A DNA stretch of 64,000 nt. Source: Acidobacteriota bacterium. GTDB lineage: Bacteria; Acidobacteriota; Terriglobia; Terriglobales; Acidobacteriaceae. Shown here piece by piece: positions 45,618-58,208 of the stretch. Below the pieces are notes generated by a model that was given only the letters and a program-made list of their open reading frames with translations, was not told the origin of the DNA and made no database searches. The position numbers were made by a program, and so were the translations under genes. The DNA is taken from the NCBI GenBank assembly GCA_021813745.1, contig JAKAJO010000040.1:1-64000 (forward strand). Direction: 5' to 3'. Each line of letters starts with the position of its first letter. Within the stretch, counting starts at the first letter, position 1.

Positions 45618-46865
45618 GTGAACTTTGGTCCATCTGGGCGTGCAAACCATTCGCAGCCCTCTTCAAGATTGGGTACAAATCCCCATATTGTGATCGGGAT
45701 TACTAACTCGCAAACTTGCCTCGTACTGGCAGGCAGGTTGCGGACGCTGAAAAGTGCCGGCTTCCGTGTGACTTTAATTAGCAGTCCCGGTCCATTTCTA
45801 GCGACTACGGCAAAAAGTGAGGGAGTTGACTTTCATGAATTGCCAATGGAGCGGGGCATCTCATTTTTCCGCGACCTGAAATCTTTCATCAAGTTGACGC
45901 GTCTGCTCCAGCAACTCCGACCTGACGTGGTTGAATTCAGCACGCCGAAGGCTGGCTTGCTGGGAATGATCGCAGCGCGACTCATTGGAGTGAAGTGCAG
46001 GGTTTACCTTCTGCGTGGACTTCGACTCGAGACTGTAACGGGATTGAAGAGAGTGGCCATGACGGTGGCGGAGCGGTTGACATCGTATTGCGCCCAAGTG
46101 GTGCTCTGTAGCAGCCGGAGTCTGCGTCAGCAAGCGCTTGCATTAAGACTGGCGCCGGAAGGCAAACTCCAAATGCTAGGCAATGGAAGCAGCCATGGAG
46201 TGGACACAGAGCGTTTTGCGCCCGGACCGAGCTGTTTACGTTGGAGTTTGGGGATCCCTGATCGGGTGCCGGTGATTGGATTTGTTGGACGACTGACTCG
46301 CGACAAAGGGATTCCGGAGCTGCTTCAAGGCTTCTCGAAGGTCCTGCAGCAGGCTCCGGAGGCTCGTCTTCTGATGGTGGGTTGGTTCGATGAGTCAGAG
46401 GACGCGCTGGACGCCTCGATGCGGAGTCAAATTCTGGAGCATCCGCGGATTGTTTATACAGGCTTTGTGGAGGACACCGCCCCGTACTACCGGGCAATGG
46501 ACTTCTTGATTTTGCCAAGCAAGCGCGAGGGTTTTCCGAATGCTGTGCTGGAAGCTGCGGCGACAGGCATTCCCGTCATCACGACCTTCGCAACAGGGGC
46601 CCGGAATGCCGTGGTTGCTGGGGTCACAGGCCTGCTGATTCCAAAAGGGAGCACAGCTGCAATCTGTGCGGCGTGCTTGGAACTCATCCGCGATTGGGAG
46701 CGCCGCATGCGGATGGGCCGAGAAGCCAGAGCTTGGGTCCAGGAGTATTTTCCAGAGAGCGAGGTACTCGGCCTGACCGTTGCGTTTTATCGCAATCTGT
46801 TGCACACAGGCCCAACAGACGTGTGGCAGGCCGAGCCATCCGAGGTGGCTATTTCGACGCGTTGA
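45618..46865 (+). CDS. GT4 glycosyltransferase
   Basis: A 415-residue GT-B enzyme. The N-terminal domain has [27 protein letters not shown], a pattern of glycosyltransferases that extend undecaprenyl-linked sugars. The C-terminal domain has [17 protein letters not shown] and the donor motif [25 protein letters not shown]. The start is GTG with GAGGAG about 8 bases upstream. Its 3' end overlaps the 3' end of the convergent nuoN by 17 bases. Confidence 0.87.
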   Translation: MNFGPSGRANHSQPSSRLGTNPHIVIGITNSQTCLVLAGRLRTLKSAGFRVTLISSPGPFLATTAKSEGVDFHELPMERGISFFRDLKSFIKLTRLLQQLRPDVVEFSTPKAGLLGMIAARLIGVKCRVYLLRGLRLETVTGLKRVAMTVAERLTSYCAQVVLCSSRSLRQQALALRLAPEGKLQMLGNGSSHGVDTERFAPGPSCLRWSLGIPDRVPVIGFVGRLTRDKGIPELLQGFSKVLQQAPEARLLMVGWFDESEDALDASMRSQILEHPRIVYTGFVEDTAPYYRAMDFLILPSKREGFPNAVLEAAATGIPVITTFATGARNAVVAGVTGLLIPKGSTAAICAACLELIRDWERRMRMGREARAWVQEYFPESEVLGLTVAFYRNLLHTGPTDVWQAEPSEVAISTR

Positions 46866-48348
46866 GGGCGGCGGGAGCAGGTTCAGGAGCGGGGATCTGT
46901 AATGTGTGGGCACCTGTCTCCGCGGCTTGCAACGCCTGTCCCGGAACAATTCCAAGCAAGAGAGTGGCTCCCGCGGTGAAGAGAAGCGCCGCAGATACAG
47001 CGACACCAAAACGCGGGAGGACCGCTATGCGGGGTTGCTCCGGTTCGGTGGGGGGCTGGCAGGCGGCGAAGACCAGCCGCAGATAGTAAGCCGAGGCCAG
47101 GCCTGAATTCAATAGTCCAATGACTGCGAGCCAAATTGCGTTTCCGCCAACTGCAACCGAGAAAGAGTAGAACTTACCAAAAAATCCTGCCGTGAAGGGA
47201 ATTCCAATCAGCGAAATCAGGAAGAATATTAGGAATGAAGCCAGGACCGGGGCCCGGTGGATCAGGCCGCGATAATCCGCAATGAGACTAAGTTGATCAT
47301 CGTAGCCACCGACCAGCGTGACCACGGCAAAGATACCGACATTCATGGCAGCATACGCGGCTGCATAGAAGCTTGCGGCGGCGATTCCGCTGCTTCCCAT
47401 GCCAGCGAAAGCAACGAGCAGGTATCCGGCATGAGCGATGGACGAGTAGGCGAGCATGCGCTTTACGTTTTGCTGACGTAGCGCGGCCACGTTGCCAACT
47501 GTCATGGAAAGAATTGCGACGATCCAGAGTAGAGGTTCCCATGCGGAGCGTAGCCCGGGGAAGACTTCATACAGGACACGAAGCAGTAGTGCAAAAGCCG
47601 CGGCCTTGGGCGCGGTGGACATGAGCGCAACCACAGGAGAGGGGGCTCCCTCGTACACGTCGGGTGCCCAGATGTGAAAAGGAGCGGCTGAGACCTTGAA
47701 AAGGATTCCTACCAACATAAGCGCCATGGCCGCTACGACCATTGCGTGGTTCGTGGCCAGTGGGATCAGTCGACCGAGTTGATAGACTTCTGTGGTGCCG
47801 GTGGCGCCAAAGACGAGGGCGATGCCATAGAGCAGAAAACCGGTCGCGAAGGAACCGAGCAGAAAATATTTGATTGCAGCTTCCGGGCTGCGTGCCGAGT
47901 CTTTGCGATATCCGGCGAGGATGTATGTGCTGATGGAAGAAATTTCGAGGGCAATGAAGACGACGAGCAGTTCCACCGCCGAAGTGAGCAGGCACATCCC
48001 GACTGCGCCAAAAGGGATAAGGGCGTAGAACTCACCCTGATGGTGGCTCCCTTCGGGGAGAGTGTCAAGGGAAAGAAGCAGAACGACGAGGACGATACCG
48101 CAGATGAGTACATGAAAAAAGACTGTGAACGGACTTGTCTCGACCGTCCCGTAAAATCCAGTTCCCACGGGCAATGAAAGCTGCCACAGGCTGGACCAGA
48201 GCGCAAGTGTTGTTCCAAGAGCGGCAATCCAACCGAGGCTGCGACGGGGCGTAATGGCAGGCAGGGAAGCGTCTACCAGCATGACAAGTACGCCCGTGAG
48301 GGTGAGAACAATTTCAGGGAGGATGCGCAGCATATCTGCGAAGTTCAT
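46849..48348 (-). CDS. nuoN: NADH-quinone oxidoreductase subunit N (second complex I)
   Basis: Antiporter-like subunit of 499 residues, last gene of the second complex I operon. Key residues: TM5 glutamate in [19 protein letters not shown]7 lysine in [23 protein letters not shown] and the TM8-region lysine in [13 protein letters not shown]. It starts 4 bases inside the nuoM end. It differs widely from the plus-strand NuoN, so the two operons are not recent copies. It ends in a 17-base convergent overlap with a glycosyltransferase gene, with no hairpin between. Confidence 0.95.
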   Translation of the reverse strand: MNFADMLRILPEIVLTLTGVLVMLVDASLPAITPRRSLGWIAALGTTLALWSSLWQLSLPVGTGFYGTVETSPFTVFFHVLICGIVLVVLLLSLDTLPEGSHHQGEFYALIPFGAVGMCLLTSAVELLVVFIALEISSISTYILAGYRKDSARSPEAAIKYFLLGSFATGFLLYGIALVFGATGTTEVYQLGRLIPLATNHAMVVAAMALMLVGILFKVSAAPFHIWAPDVYEGAPSPVVALMSTAPKAAAFALLLRVLYEVFPGLRSAWEPLLWIVAILSMTVGNVAALRQQNVKRMLAYSSIAHAGYLLVAFAGMGSSGIAAASFYAAAYAAMNVGIFAVVTLVGGYDDQLSLIADYRGLIHRAPVLASFLIFFLISLIGIPFTAGFFGKFYSFSVAVGGNAIWLAVIGLLNSGLASAYYLRLVFAACQPPTEPEQPRIAVLPRFGVAVSAALLFTAGATLLLGIVPGQALQAAETGAHTLQIPAPEPAPAALNASK

Positions 48349-49874
48349 TGCTGGCCTCCGACTTGCACGACAGGGCTGGAATTAAATCGGGACAAAGCTG
48401 AAGCGCTCCTGAAGGTCGGCGGACCTGTTCGACTTTCAATCGTCGGAAGCCAGAGCGAAGGGGCAAGCCCCATCACGAGCATGAGGGCCGCGAGCGGCCA
48501 TAGCGCCAGTTGCTCGACGGGGCGCAGATCTTTTCCGTCAGCCGAGAGTGCAAGCGCTTCTTCTGGGCCGTAGAAAATCCTCTGGACGAGCCAGAGCATG
48601 TATGCCGCTCCAAGAATGACACCCACTGTCGCGGCAATTGCCCAACTGTGGCTAACACCAATGAAGGTGCTGGAGAGGATCAGAAACTCGCCGACAAAGC
48701 CGTTCAACATGGGAAGGCCGATCATAGCCAGAGATGCGATCACAAAGAATGTGGCGGTCTGCGGGACTTTGCGCGCAAGTCCCCCGTAGGCTGCGATCTG
48801 ACTGGTGCCGAAACGCATCTCCAGAATTGCAAGAAGAAGGAAGAGTGCGGCATCAACAACACCGTGGTTAAGGACCTGGTAGATTGCCCCGTCCCATCCT
48901 GTGAAGGTGAGTCCGTAGATTCCCAGGGTGATAAGGCTGAGGTGGCTGAAGGCGGCAAACGCGAGGAGACGCCAGAAATCCCGCTGAACAAGTGCCAGAC
49001 ACGCACCGTACAGAAGCCCGATCACCGCCAGGGCTACAAGCAAAGGAGCAATGGCGCGCGCCTGCACAGGGAAAAGACCTATATGAAAGCGCAGCATCGA
49101 GTAGAGGCCGAGTTTCCCTGCGACAACCATGGCAAGAGCAACAGGTGCCTCGCTGAAGGTATCTGCCAGCCAGCCATGTAACGGGAAAACGGGCACTTTG
49201 ACTGTGAAGGCGAATAGGAATGCCAACGCGACCCAGAACAGTGCACCTGCGGGGAGGCTGCCGCTGGCGATGAGCATCTGGAGGTCAGAAAAGTTGAAGC
49301 TGCCGGTGTGCGCGTAAAGCCAGAGGATGGCAACGAGAAACGGAGCCGATGGAATGAAGGTAAAGAGAAAGAACTTGAGCGCGGCCCGAGGACCATCCTT
49401 GCGCCCGTACACCGCAATGAGTATTGCCATGGGAACCAGAGAGAGCTCCCAGAAACCGTAAAAGAGAATCAGGTCAAGCGAGAGAAATACACCAAACATC
49501 GCTGTCTGCTGGACGAGAAAGAGCGCATAAAAGACCTTGCGCCGCTTTTGGATCACATTCCAGCTGACGAGAATGCCGATTGGGGCGAGCAGACCAACGA
49601 GGGCGACGAACCATACACTCAAGCCATCGATGCCCACGTGGTAACTGATGGCGGGATTCTCAATCCAGGTGCGATTGATTTCAAATTGAAATCCATGCTG
49701 GCCCACCATGAAGTGCGCGGGGAGGTGAAGGGTCAACAAAAACGTGACGAGCGTAGTGAGTAGTCCGATCCATGCAGGCAACTTGCCGCGGTCCGGGAGA
49801 AGGGCAATCAGAATTGCACCGACGAGCGGAGCAAGCAGAATGTATGTCAGGATGGATTCGCTGAGGTATGCCAT
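48345..49874 (-). CDS. nuoM: NADH-quinone oxidoreductase subunit M (second complex I)
   Basis: Antiporter-like subunit of 509 residues with the full set of family charges: TM5 glutamate in [22 protein letters not shown]7 lysine in [25 protein letters not shown]8 lysine in [14 protein letters not shown] and TM12 glutamate in GFVGEFLIL. This operon has a single nuoM, unlike the plus-strand operon. It lies 3 bases after nuoL. Confidence 0.95.
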   Translation of the reverse strand: MAYLSESILTYILLAPLVGAILIALLPDRGKLPAWIGLLTTLVTFLLTLHLPAHFMVGQHGFQFEINRTWIENPAISYHVGIDGLSVWFVALVGLLAPIGILVSWNVIQKRRKVFYALFLVQQTAMFGVFLSLDLILFYGFWELSLVPMAILIAVYGRKDGPRAALKFFLFTFIPSAPFLVAILWLYAHTGSFNFSDLQMLIASGSLPAGALFWVALAFLFAFTVKVPVFPLHGWLADTFSEAPVALAMVVAGKLGLYSMLRFHIGLFPVQARAIAPLLVALAVIGLLYGACLALVQRDFWRLLAFAAFSHLSLITLGIYGLTFTGWDGAIYQVLNHGVVDAALFLLLAILEMRFGTSQIAAYGGLARKVPQTATFFVIASLAMIGLPMLNGFVGEFLILSSTFIGVSHSWAIAATVGVILGAAYMLWLVQRIFYGPEEALALSADGKDLRPVEQLALWPLAALMLVMGLAPSLWLPTIESRTGPPTFRSASALSRFNSSPVVQVGGQQ

Positions 49875-49877
49875 GGA

Positions 49878-51802
<1,925 letters not shown>

Positions 51803-51806
<4 letters not shown>

Positions 51807-52138
51807 AGTTTCATTAAGTCGATACGGTCAACGGCCAGCGTAGCGCGGGCGCGAAAGATGGCGATGATGATCGCAAGTCCCACGGCGGCCTCTGCCGCGG
51901 CAACCATCATGACGAAAAAGACAAAGATCTGTCCCTTGACCGCGTGCCACTGATGAGCAAACGTCACAAAGGATAGGTTGACGGCGTTGAGCATGAGCTC
52001 AATGGACATGAACACCGTAATCAAATTGCGCTTGATCAGGAATCCGATCACGCCGAGGGAAAAAAGGATAGCGCTGAGCAACAAGTACCATTCAAGAGGT
52101 ACTCCATGGGGCACGACGGAAATGGAGGCAGAATTCAT
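51803..52138 (-). CDS. nuoK: NADH-quinone oxidoreductase subunit K (second complex I)
   Basis: Three-helix subunit of 111 residues with the diagnostic [16 protein letters not shown] and [18 protein letters not shown]. It overlaps both nuoJ upstream and nuoL downstream by 4 bases. An N-terminal extension of about 10 residues precedes the first helix. Confidence 0.95.
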
Positions 52139-52647
52139 TTGCCGGCGGTCCTTTCTCCATCCCCGCGGCGGGCCAGTGCAACAGCGCCCAGGATGGCGAT
52201 CAGAATCAGGACAGAGGTCACTTCAAATGGGAGCAGAAGGTTCGTGAAAAGGATCTTGCTGAGTTCCTCCGTCGAGGTGATGCCATCCTGCATGGCTGCA
52301 CGGCCGAGACCCTCGGCCTTCAGAATGACGGTTGCCAGCAACGCGAGGATCGCGGCAACGGCTGGAAAACCAAGCGTGAGCGCCACGCGGCTTCCTAGGG
52401 TGCGCTCTTCTCGCCCAGCATTCAGAAGCATGATGACAAAGGTGAAGAGGACCATCACCGCGCCAGCGTAAACAATCACCTGGGCCGCAGCGAGGAACTC
52501 CGCGCCGAGGAGTAAATAGAGAACTGCGAGAGAGGTCATCACCACAATCAGCGAAAGGGCGCTATTGATGGGATGGCTTTGCAACAGGAGATTAATTGCT
52601 CCAGCGAGGCAAAGTCCGGCAAAAAGAAAAAAAAGGATCAGATGCAT
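52135..52647 (-). CDS. nuoJ: NADH-quinone oxidoreductase subunit J (second complex I)
   Basis: Membrane subunit of 170 residues with five helices and the typical core [24 protein letters not shown]. The frame is open to 52689 inside nuoH; the ATG at 52647, 7 bases after the nuoH stop, is preferred because the first helix begins at once. In normal operons nuoI lies between nuoH and nuoJ; here there is no room for it. Confidence 0.94.
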   Translation of the reverse strand: MHLILFFLFAGLCLAGAINLLLQSHPINSALSLIVVMTSLAVLYLLLGAEFLAAAQVIVYAGAVMVLFTFVIMLLNAGREERTLGSRVALTLGFPAVAAILALLATVILKAEGLGRAAMQDGITSTEELSKILFTNLLLPFEVTSVLILIAILGAVALARRGDGERTAGK

Positions 52648-52654
52648 CGTCGCG

Positions 52655-53701
52655 TCACTTGTATGCGAGCCATAGACTCGTGCCCACAATGTTGAGGATG
52701 GCGAGGGGCAGCAAATAGCGCCATCCGAAATTCATGAGTTGATCGTAGCGGAAGCGGGGCAAAGTGCCGCGCACCCAAACGTACAAGAACAAGAAACTGA
52801 ACACCTTGAGAACGAACCAGAAGATCGGAAGCACGGAGCGGAGAATCAGACTCTGTGGGTCCGGCAGGAGGTGACCGAAAGGGCTGGTCCAGCCGCCCAG
52901 AAAGAGCATCGTTGCGACGCAGCCCACGGTGATCATGTTGGCATACTCCGCCATGAAGAACATTGCGAACTTCATCGAGCTGTACTCCGTATGGTAACCG
53001 GCAGTCAGCTCGCTTTCCGCTTCCGGCAGATCAAAAGGGGAGCGATTGGTTTCAGCGTAAGCTGCCATCAAGTAAATGAAGAAGGCGATACACTGCAGAC
53101 CACCGAAGAGATTCCACGTCAGCAGGCCCTGACTGGCTTGGCTTTCGACGATGACGCGAAGGTTCAGGGAACCGGCGCGCATCACGACACCCACGAGTGA
53201 CAATCCGAGCGCCAATTCGTAGCTGATCAGTTGAGCGGAAGAACGCAAAGAGCCGAGCAGGGAATATTTATTGTTGGAAGACCATCCGGCAAGGGCAACA
53301 CCATAAACACCGATGGAGGTAATGCCGAGGATGACAAGCAACCCGATATTGACATCGGAGATTTGAAAGAGATGAAAGCCGTGGAAAGAGATGGAGGGGT
53401 CGCCGAAAGGAACGACCGCAATCGAAATCAGTGCGCATCCCAGCGCGATCATGGGTGCCAGCAGGTAGAGTGGGCGATACACGGCGGTCGGGATGATGTC
53501 TTCTTTCAGAAAAGACTTCGCTCCGTCCACGAGAGGTTGCAGAAGTCCAAAGGGTCCAACGCGGCTTGGCCCCCAGCGGTTCTGGATCCGGCCGACAAGC
53601 TTGCGCTCAAGCAGCACCGTGTAGGCGACGCCGACGAGCAAGATAACCGTCACCACGATGACCTTCAACAAGCTCCATAAAAAGAACTGCAACAAAGTCA
53701 C
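52655..53701 (-). CDS. nuoH: NADH-quinone oxidoreductase subunit H (second complex I)
   Basis: Quinone-site membrane subunit of 348 residues. Family motifs: LERKLVGRIQNRWGPSRVG, LLQPLVDGAKSFLKED and FDLPEAESELTAGYHTEYS. The start is GTG with no strong ribosome site, 31 bases after nuoG. It normally binds NuoB and NuoD from below to complete the quinone tunnel; NuoB is not encoded in this operon. Confidence 0.95.
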   Translation of the reverse strand: MTLLQFFLWSLLKVIVVTVILLVGVAYTVLLERKLVGRIQNRWGPSRVGPFGLLQPLVDGAKSFLKEDIIPTAVYRPLYLLAPMIALGCALISIAVVPFGDPSISFHGFHLFQISDVNIGLLVILGITSIGVYGVALAGWSSNNKYSLLGSLRSSAQLISYELALGLSLVGVVMRAGSLNLRVIVESQASQGLLTWNLFGGLQCIAFFIYLMAAYAETNRSPFDLPEAESELTAGYHTEYSSMKFAMFFMAEYANMITVGCVATMLFLGGWTSPFGHLLPDPQSLILRSVLPIFWFVLKVFSFLFLYVWVRGTLPRFRYDQLMNFGWRYLLPLAILNIVGTSLWLAYK

Positions 53702-53732
53702 GAGAATTCAGCCTCACTTACCAGGTACACGA

Positions 53733-56060
53733 TCAGTCAGCGGCGGTTTCTGCCATTGACGGTGATTGGTGGCGGAGCAGGTCAACGAGCGAGGTGCTAT
53801 ACCGGCCCAGCGTTCCAGAAGTAAACAGACCATCGTGAGCCGGTGTGACTCCATCCGGCGCGATGAGTTGCGAAAGGGGGACGAAGCCCGGTTCGGTGGG
53901 AGAGTCATTTCCACCAAAGAGATTGAGCCGGTCCAATTTGTAGGCCGGAATGAGTCGTTCTATCTCATCCATGGTTGCAAATGGATCGAACGGGCTCAGC
54001 TTGGGTTCGAGAGAGCGTGCAGCAAGCCAGACTGCGTGTCGGTCTGCCTCGCCGGCCTGGGCTCCGCGTGACTGACCAAGGTCTGCTGTGACTGCGCTCC
54101 CGCCAAATGGCACAAGGGTTTTGACGTCCACGCCCATCGCGCCGGCAAGGCGCACGATGATCTCGAAGTCCGGTTTGCTTCTGGGAATGTCTGCTGCCTT
54201 GCGGGCCAGTTGAACATCTCCATACGTGCTGGTGACCGTGCCTGTCTTTTCATAAAGGCTCGCGGCGGGAAGCACGACATCGGCCATCGCTGCAGTCTCA
54301 GTGAGAAAGATGTCCTGCACGATCAGAAAGGTCTTGCGCAACTCGGCTGGATTGATTTGGTTCGCGGCGGGATTGGCGCCGACGACGAGAAGTGCGCCGA
54401 GGTCGCCGCTCGAGACCGAAGCAAGCATCTCTTGAAGCGGCTTTCCAGGCGCAGTGGGCATGCCAGGATACTCAGAAGAAAATGCGCCTGGTTGCGAGAC
54501 GGACACATATCCCGGCAGCAGGTGAGGAAGCAGACCCATATCGGCGGCGCCACGCGAGTTGGCGTAGGCACCAATACATGCATAACGTATATGGGGACGT
54601 TCGATTCCCCACTTCACAAGAGCGTCCAGTTGGGCACCGCGGAACTCCGGACCGAAAATGACAACCAGGGATTCTTCTGCGAGAAGGGCATCGCGGAATG
54701 AAATGTCGCGAATGGACGTAGATTGGCCGCCGAGATAGGCAGCCAGCAGCGGATAGCCGTCCGCAGGCAGACGGAGTACAGCCTTCGCCTGACGCTCGAG
54801 CTTGATCGGGGTTGTATTCGCCACATACAGGCGTGCCCGATTGATGCGTACATTGGTCCGCAATTCCCATGCGAGCAGCGGGTGCTCCTTGGTAGGATCA
54901 CCGCCAACCAGAAGAATTGCGGGGGCTGAGGCGATGTCACGCAAGCTGGCAGCGCGGCCCGCGTGACCAGCGAGCGCGTGGGCAAATGCAGCATAATCCG
55001 CAGTGCGTTCGTGGTCGATATTATTGGTGCGCAACACGGAGCGTGCAAACTTCTGCAGCAGGTAGTTCTCTTCGTTGGTTGTGGAGTTGGAGCCGATGAC
55101 GCCAATGGCCGAGCCGCCGCGGGTATCCCGCACTTCTGTCAGCTTCATCGCAGCGGTGCGAAGCGCGCGCTCCCAGGAAACGGGCTCAAGAACGCCCTGC
55201 GCATTCCGTACAAGCGGCCTGGAAACGCGCTGGGGGTTCTGCACAAAGTCGAAGCCGAAACGGCCCTTTGCGCAGAGGAAGTCGCCATTGATCCCGCTCT
55301 TGTCGCGGTTGTCGGCGCGGATGATCTCGGCACCTTCAGGCGACTGGCGAACGCCGAGCGTGACCTTGCAGCCATCGGCGCAATGCGTGCAGACGGTGGC
55401 AACGTGGTTCATCTCCCATGGACGCGTCTTGTAGCGATACGATCCGCTGGTGAGTGCGCCGACGGGACATACGTCGATACACATGCCGCATTGTTCGCAG
55501 TCGAGGCGGTCGCCGCCGTTGGGCGCAATGACGGCGCTTGCACCGCGATTCTGGACGCCCAGTGCCCAGACATCCATCCCCTCGCCGCACATGCGGATGC
55601 AGCGATAGCAGAGAATGCAGCGGGGACGGTCGTAGTAGACAGCGGGAGACCACTGCTGCTCGTCACGGTGGCGCTTGACGTCGACCATGCGGCTCTCACC
55701 TGCGCCGTATTTGAAGGTCATGTCCTGCAGCTCACACTCGCCGCCAGCGTCGCAGACGGGGCAGTCGAGGGGATGATTGCCGAGCAGGAGTTCGATGGTG
55801 GCTTTTCGCGCCTGGGTGATTTCCGGTGAATCCGTGATGAAGACCTGACCTTCGGCGACTTGTGTGGTGCAGGCGGTCTGCAGCTTGGGAACCTTTTCCT
55901 GGCGCACGACGCACATCCGGCAGGCTGCCTGCAGGCTGAGGCCGGGGTAGTAGCAGAAGGCCGGAATCTCAATGCCTGCCTTGCGGCACACATCAATGAG
56001 GAGCGCGCCGGCTGGCGCCGTGAGCTTTTTGCCGTCAACTGTAATCGTTACGTCTGCCAT
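53733..56060 (-). CDS. nuoG: NADH-quinone oxidoreductase subunit G (second complex I)
   Basis: Large Fe-S subunit of 775 residues in the NADH-dehydrogenase module. The N-terminus carries the [2Fe-2S] ligands of N1b (FCYYPGLSLQAACRMC), HxxxC-type N5 (NHPLDCPVCDAGGEC), and two [4Fe-4S] sets (CILCYRCIRMC and CEQCGMCIDVCP). A further CTHCADGC plus a later Cys (FLCAKGRFG) matches the off-pathway N7 cluster. The rest is a molybdopterin-oxidoreductase-like domain. It would pass electrons to NuoI clusters, but nuoI is missing from the operon. Confidence 0.95.
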   Translation of the reverse strand: MADVTITVDGKKLTAPAGALLIDVCRKAGIEIPAFCYYPGLSLQAACRMCVVRQEKVPKLQTACTTQVAEGQVFITDSPEITQARKATIELLLGNHPLDCPVCDAGGECELQDMTFKYGAGESRMVDVKRHRDEQQWSPAVYYDRPRCILCYRCIRMCGEGMDVWALGVQNRGASAVIAPNGGDRLDCEQCGMCIDVCPVGALTSGSYRYKTRPWEMNHVATVCTHCADGCKVTLGVRQSPEGAEIIRADNRDKSGINGDFLCAKGRFGFDFVQNPQRVSRPLVRNAQGVLEPVSWERALRTAAMKLTEVRDTRGGSAIGVIGSNSTTNEENYLLQKFARSVLRTNNIDHERTADYAAFAHALAGHAGRAASLRDIASAPAILLVGGDPTKEHPLLAWELRTNVRINRARLYVANTTPIKLERQAKAVLRLPADGYPLLAAYLGGQSTSIRDISFRDALLAEESLVVIFGPEFRGAQLDALVKWGIERPHIRYACIGAYANSRGAADMGLLPHLLPGYVSVSQPGAFSSEYPGMPTAPGKPLQEMLASVSSGDLGALLVVGANPAANQINPAELRKTFLIVQDIFLTETAAMADVVLPAASLYEKTGTVTSTYGDVQLARKAADIPRSKPDFEIIVRLAGAMGVDVKTLVPFGGSAVTADLGQSRGAQAGEADRHAVWLAARSLEPKLSPFDPFATMDEIERLIPAYKLDRLNLFGGNDSPTEPGFVPLSQLIAPDGVTPAHDGLFTSGTLGRYSTSLVDLLRHQSPSMAETAAD

Positions 56061-56075
56061 GCCTCTCCAGCGCCC

Positions 56076-57386
56076 CTAAACGACTGACAATTCTACGTGT
56101 TTTGCGAACGGACAAGGCTTGCCGTTCAGGTGATCTTCGAATTCCTTCCGGAACTTCTTGACGAAGCCTAATGTGGGCATCGCGGCTGCATCGCCGAGCG
56201 GGCAGAAGGTACGGCCCAACATGTTCTCGGCCAGATATTGAATGTTGTCAATGTCTTTGGCGGAACCAAATCCGGCGTGGAAGCGCGTGAGCGATTTCTT
56301 GAGCCAGTCTGTGCCTTCGCGGCAGGGGATGCACCAGCCGCAGCTCTCGTGCTGATAGAAACTGATCGTGCGCAATGCGAATTCCACAATGCAGGTCTGG
56401 TCATCGATCACAACGACACCGCCCGAGCCGAGCATGGAGCCGGCCTTGCCTACCTGGTCAAAGTCCATGCCGAGGGTCTCAATCTCTTCGGGTAGCAGGA
56501 CGGGCGTTGAAGATCCGCCGGGCACGACGGCCTTCAACTTGCGGCCACCGCGGACGCCACCTGCCACATCGAAGATGATCTTCTTAAGGTTGTAGCCCAT
56601 TGGTAATTCGTACACCCCGGGGCGCTCCACGTGCCCGCTAACACCGAAGAGGCGTGTTCCACCATTGCGCGGAGAACCCACTGCCGCATAGGCCTCTCCG
56701 CCCATGGCGATGACGTGGGGTACAGTGGCGATGGTCTCCGCGTTATTGATGACTGTTGGGCCGCCGTACAAACCGACGACTGCCGGGAAGGGAGGCTTGA
56801 TGCGGGGCACGCCGCGCTTGCCTTCGAGCGACTCCATCAGTGCGGATTCTTCGCCCACTTCATATGCACCCGCGCCGCTCTGGGTGATGATCTGGAACTC
56901 CGTGTCGGAGCCGAAGATGTTCTTGCCGAGGAAGCCCTTTGCGTAAGCATCGGCGACTGCCTTTTCCATGATCTCGAGCAGGTAACGATACTCGCCGCGA
57001 AGATAGATGAAGCCGAGCTTCGAGCCGATTGCCAGGCCAGCGATGATGGTACCTTCAATGACCGAATGCGGATCATGCAGAAAGATCAGATGATCCTTAC
57101 AGGTGCCGGGCTCGCTCTCGTCGCCATTCACCAGCACATACTTCGGTTTTTGACTCTGCTTGGGCACGAAAGACCACTTCATTCCGGTTGGGAAACCTGC
57201 GCCGCCGCGGCCGCGAAGATTGGAGGTCTTCATCTCATTGATGATCCAGTCGGCCCCCTGCTCAAGGCACTTCTTCGCGGACTCGTAGCCTCCGAGCTCG
57301 ATGTAGCGGTCGATGTTTGCCGCTCCCTGGCCGAATCGCTTGGTCACGATCTTGACTTCATCGGGGTGTGAAACCAGTCTAGGCAT
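56076..57386 (-). CDS. nuoF: NADH-quinone oxidoreductase subunit F (second complex I)
   Basis: NADH- and FMN-binding subunit of 436 residues. Glycine-rich nucleotide site in LRGRGGAGFPTGMKW; FMN region with VNGDESEPGTCKD; [4Fe-4S] N3 ligands in SCGWCIPCREGTDWL and TFCPLGDAA. The frame begins at 57431, but the ATG at 57386 (MPRLVSHPDEVK) overlaps the nuoE end by 8 bases and fits the family. NADH is therefore the expected donor of this complex. Confidence 0.95.
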   Translation of the reverse strand: MPRLVSHPDEVKIVTKRFGQGAANIDRYIELGGYESAKKCLEQGADWIINEMKTSNLRGRGGAGFPTGMKWSFVPKQSQKPKYVLVNGDESEPGTCKDHLIFLHDPHSVIEGTIIAGLAIGSKLGFIYLRGEYRYLLEIMEKAVADAYAKGFLGKNIFGSDTEFQIITQSGAGAYEVGEESALMESLEGKRGVPRIKPPFPAVVGLYGGPTVINNAETIATVPHVIAMGGEAYAAVGSPRNGGTRLFGVSGHVERPGVYELPMGYNLKKIIFDVAGGVRGGRKLKAVVPGGSSTPVLLPEEIETLGMDFDQVGKAGSMLGSGGVVVIDDQTCIVEFALRTISFYQHESCGWCIPCREGTDWLKKSLTRFHAGFGSAKDIDNIQYLAENMLGRTFCPLGDAAAMPTLGFVKKFRKEFEDHLNGKPCPFAKHVELSVV

Positions 57387-57900
57387 GATCGGCTTTTCCT
57401 TCCGACTTGGCTTGAGCGCGGTATTGATCAAGGATGGCAGGAACGCGGTCCGGGGTCAGGTCGTCATGAAAGTCATAGTTGACCTGAATGGCTGGCGCCC
57501 AGCAACAGGCGCCGATGCACTCCACCTCTTCAAGAGAGAACAGAGCATCGGGGGTGACGCCTTTGTGACCAATACCGAGTTCGTCCTGAAATCGATCGAA
57601 AATGTCGTATCCACCACGAAGCATACAGCTGATGTTGGTACAGACCTGCACGTTGAACCTGCCAGCGGGCTTGAAGCGCAGCATGGAGTAGTACGTGGCT
57701 ACGTTACGGACGTCGAGTTCGGTGATGCCGATGCGAGATGCTACCTCGGTGATCACTGCGTCAGAAAGATAGCCAACCTCATCCTGGGCATAAAGCAGCA
57801 TCGGCACCAGGGCCGAGCGACGAACAGGGTATTTTGCAACGAGCGCATCAAGGCGGGCCGCCAGTTGCGGCGAAAAGATGCTCATGGTTTCTACGCTCAT
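57379..57900 (-). CDS. nuoE: NADH-quinone oxidoreductase subunit E (second complex I)
   Basis: Thioredoxin-fold [2Fe-2S] (N1a) subunit of 173 residues. Cluster ligands: VCTNISCMLRGG and ECIGACCWAPAIQVN, spaced as in the family. Three in-frame ATGs exist (57921, 57900, 57885); the one at 57900 forms an ATGA overlap with the stop of the upstream small gene, so it is chosen. N-terminal part is helical (VAKYPVRRSALVPMLLYAQDEVG). Confidence 0.94.
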   Translation of the reverse strand: MSVETMSIFSPQLAARLDALVAKYPVRRSALVPMLLYAQDEVGYLSDAVITEVASRIGITELDVRNVATYYSMLRFKPAGRFNVQVCTNISCMLRGGYDIFDRFQDELGIGHKGVTPDALFSLEEVECIGACCWAPAIQVNYDFHDDLTPDRVPAILDQYRAQAKSEGKADHA

Positions 57901-58208
57901 TGCATCAACTCCCGTGCCCACGCTTCAGCCGCCATATCCATCTCTTCTTCGCCTCGACTTGACTTCAATCTTCCTGCTGCGGTCAGCTCCAGCACGCCGG
58001 AGCTTCCGTCGTCTCGCTTCCAGTCCACGTTGCGCCCTGTGCGCACCAGGTCGAGCCAGCGATCTGCGTGACGGACCACGATGCGTTCTTCGCCCAACTC
58101 GACGGTTGCCTGCCGATCACCATTGAGTCCATGCGCCGCGGTGTAACTACGAAGCAGGGAAGCCAGCGAGACCCACAACTCAACAAATAGCTGAGTCTCG
58201 GTAGGCAC
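57897..58208 (-). CDS. Uncharacterised small protein inside the nuo operon
   Basis: A 103-residue soluble protein encoded between nuoD and nuoE. The GTG start overlaps the nuoD stop by one base (TAGTG) and the stop overlaps the nuoE start (ATGA), so it is locked into the operon by coupling on both sides. The frame reaches 58397, but that part lies inside nuoD. It is rich in charged residues, with an N-terminal helix (LFVELWVSLASLLRSY), a central strand region (ATVELGEERIVVRHADRW) and an acidic C-terminal helix. No cysteine is present, so it cannot replace an Fe-S subunit. I do not recognise the family. Confidence 0.75.
   Translation of the reverse strand: MPTETQLFVELWVSLASLLRSYTAAHGLNGDRQATVELGEERIVVRHADRWLDLVRTGRNVDWKRDDGSSGVLELTAAGRLKSSRGEEEMDMAAEAWARELMQ

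Noticed and set aside
52640-52700. Possibility that nuoI is hidden between nuoH and nuoJ
   Set aside because: The gap is 7 bases and no frame with two CxxCxxCxxxCP motifs occurs nearby.
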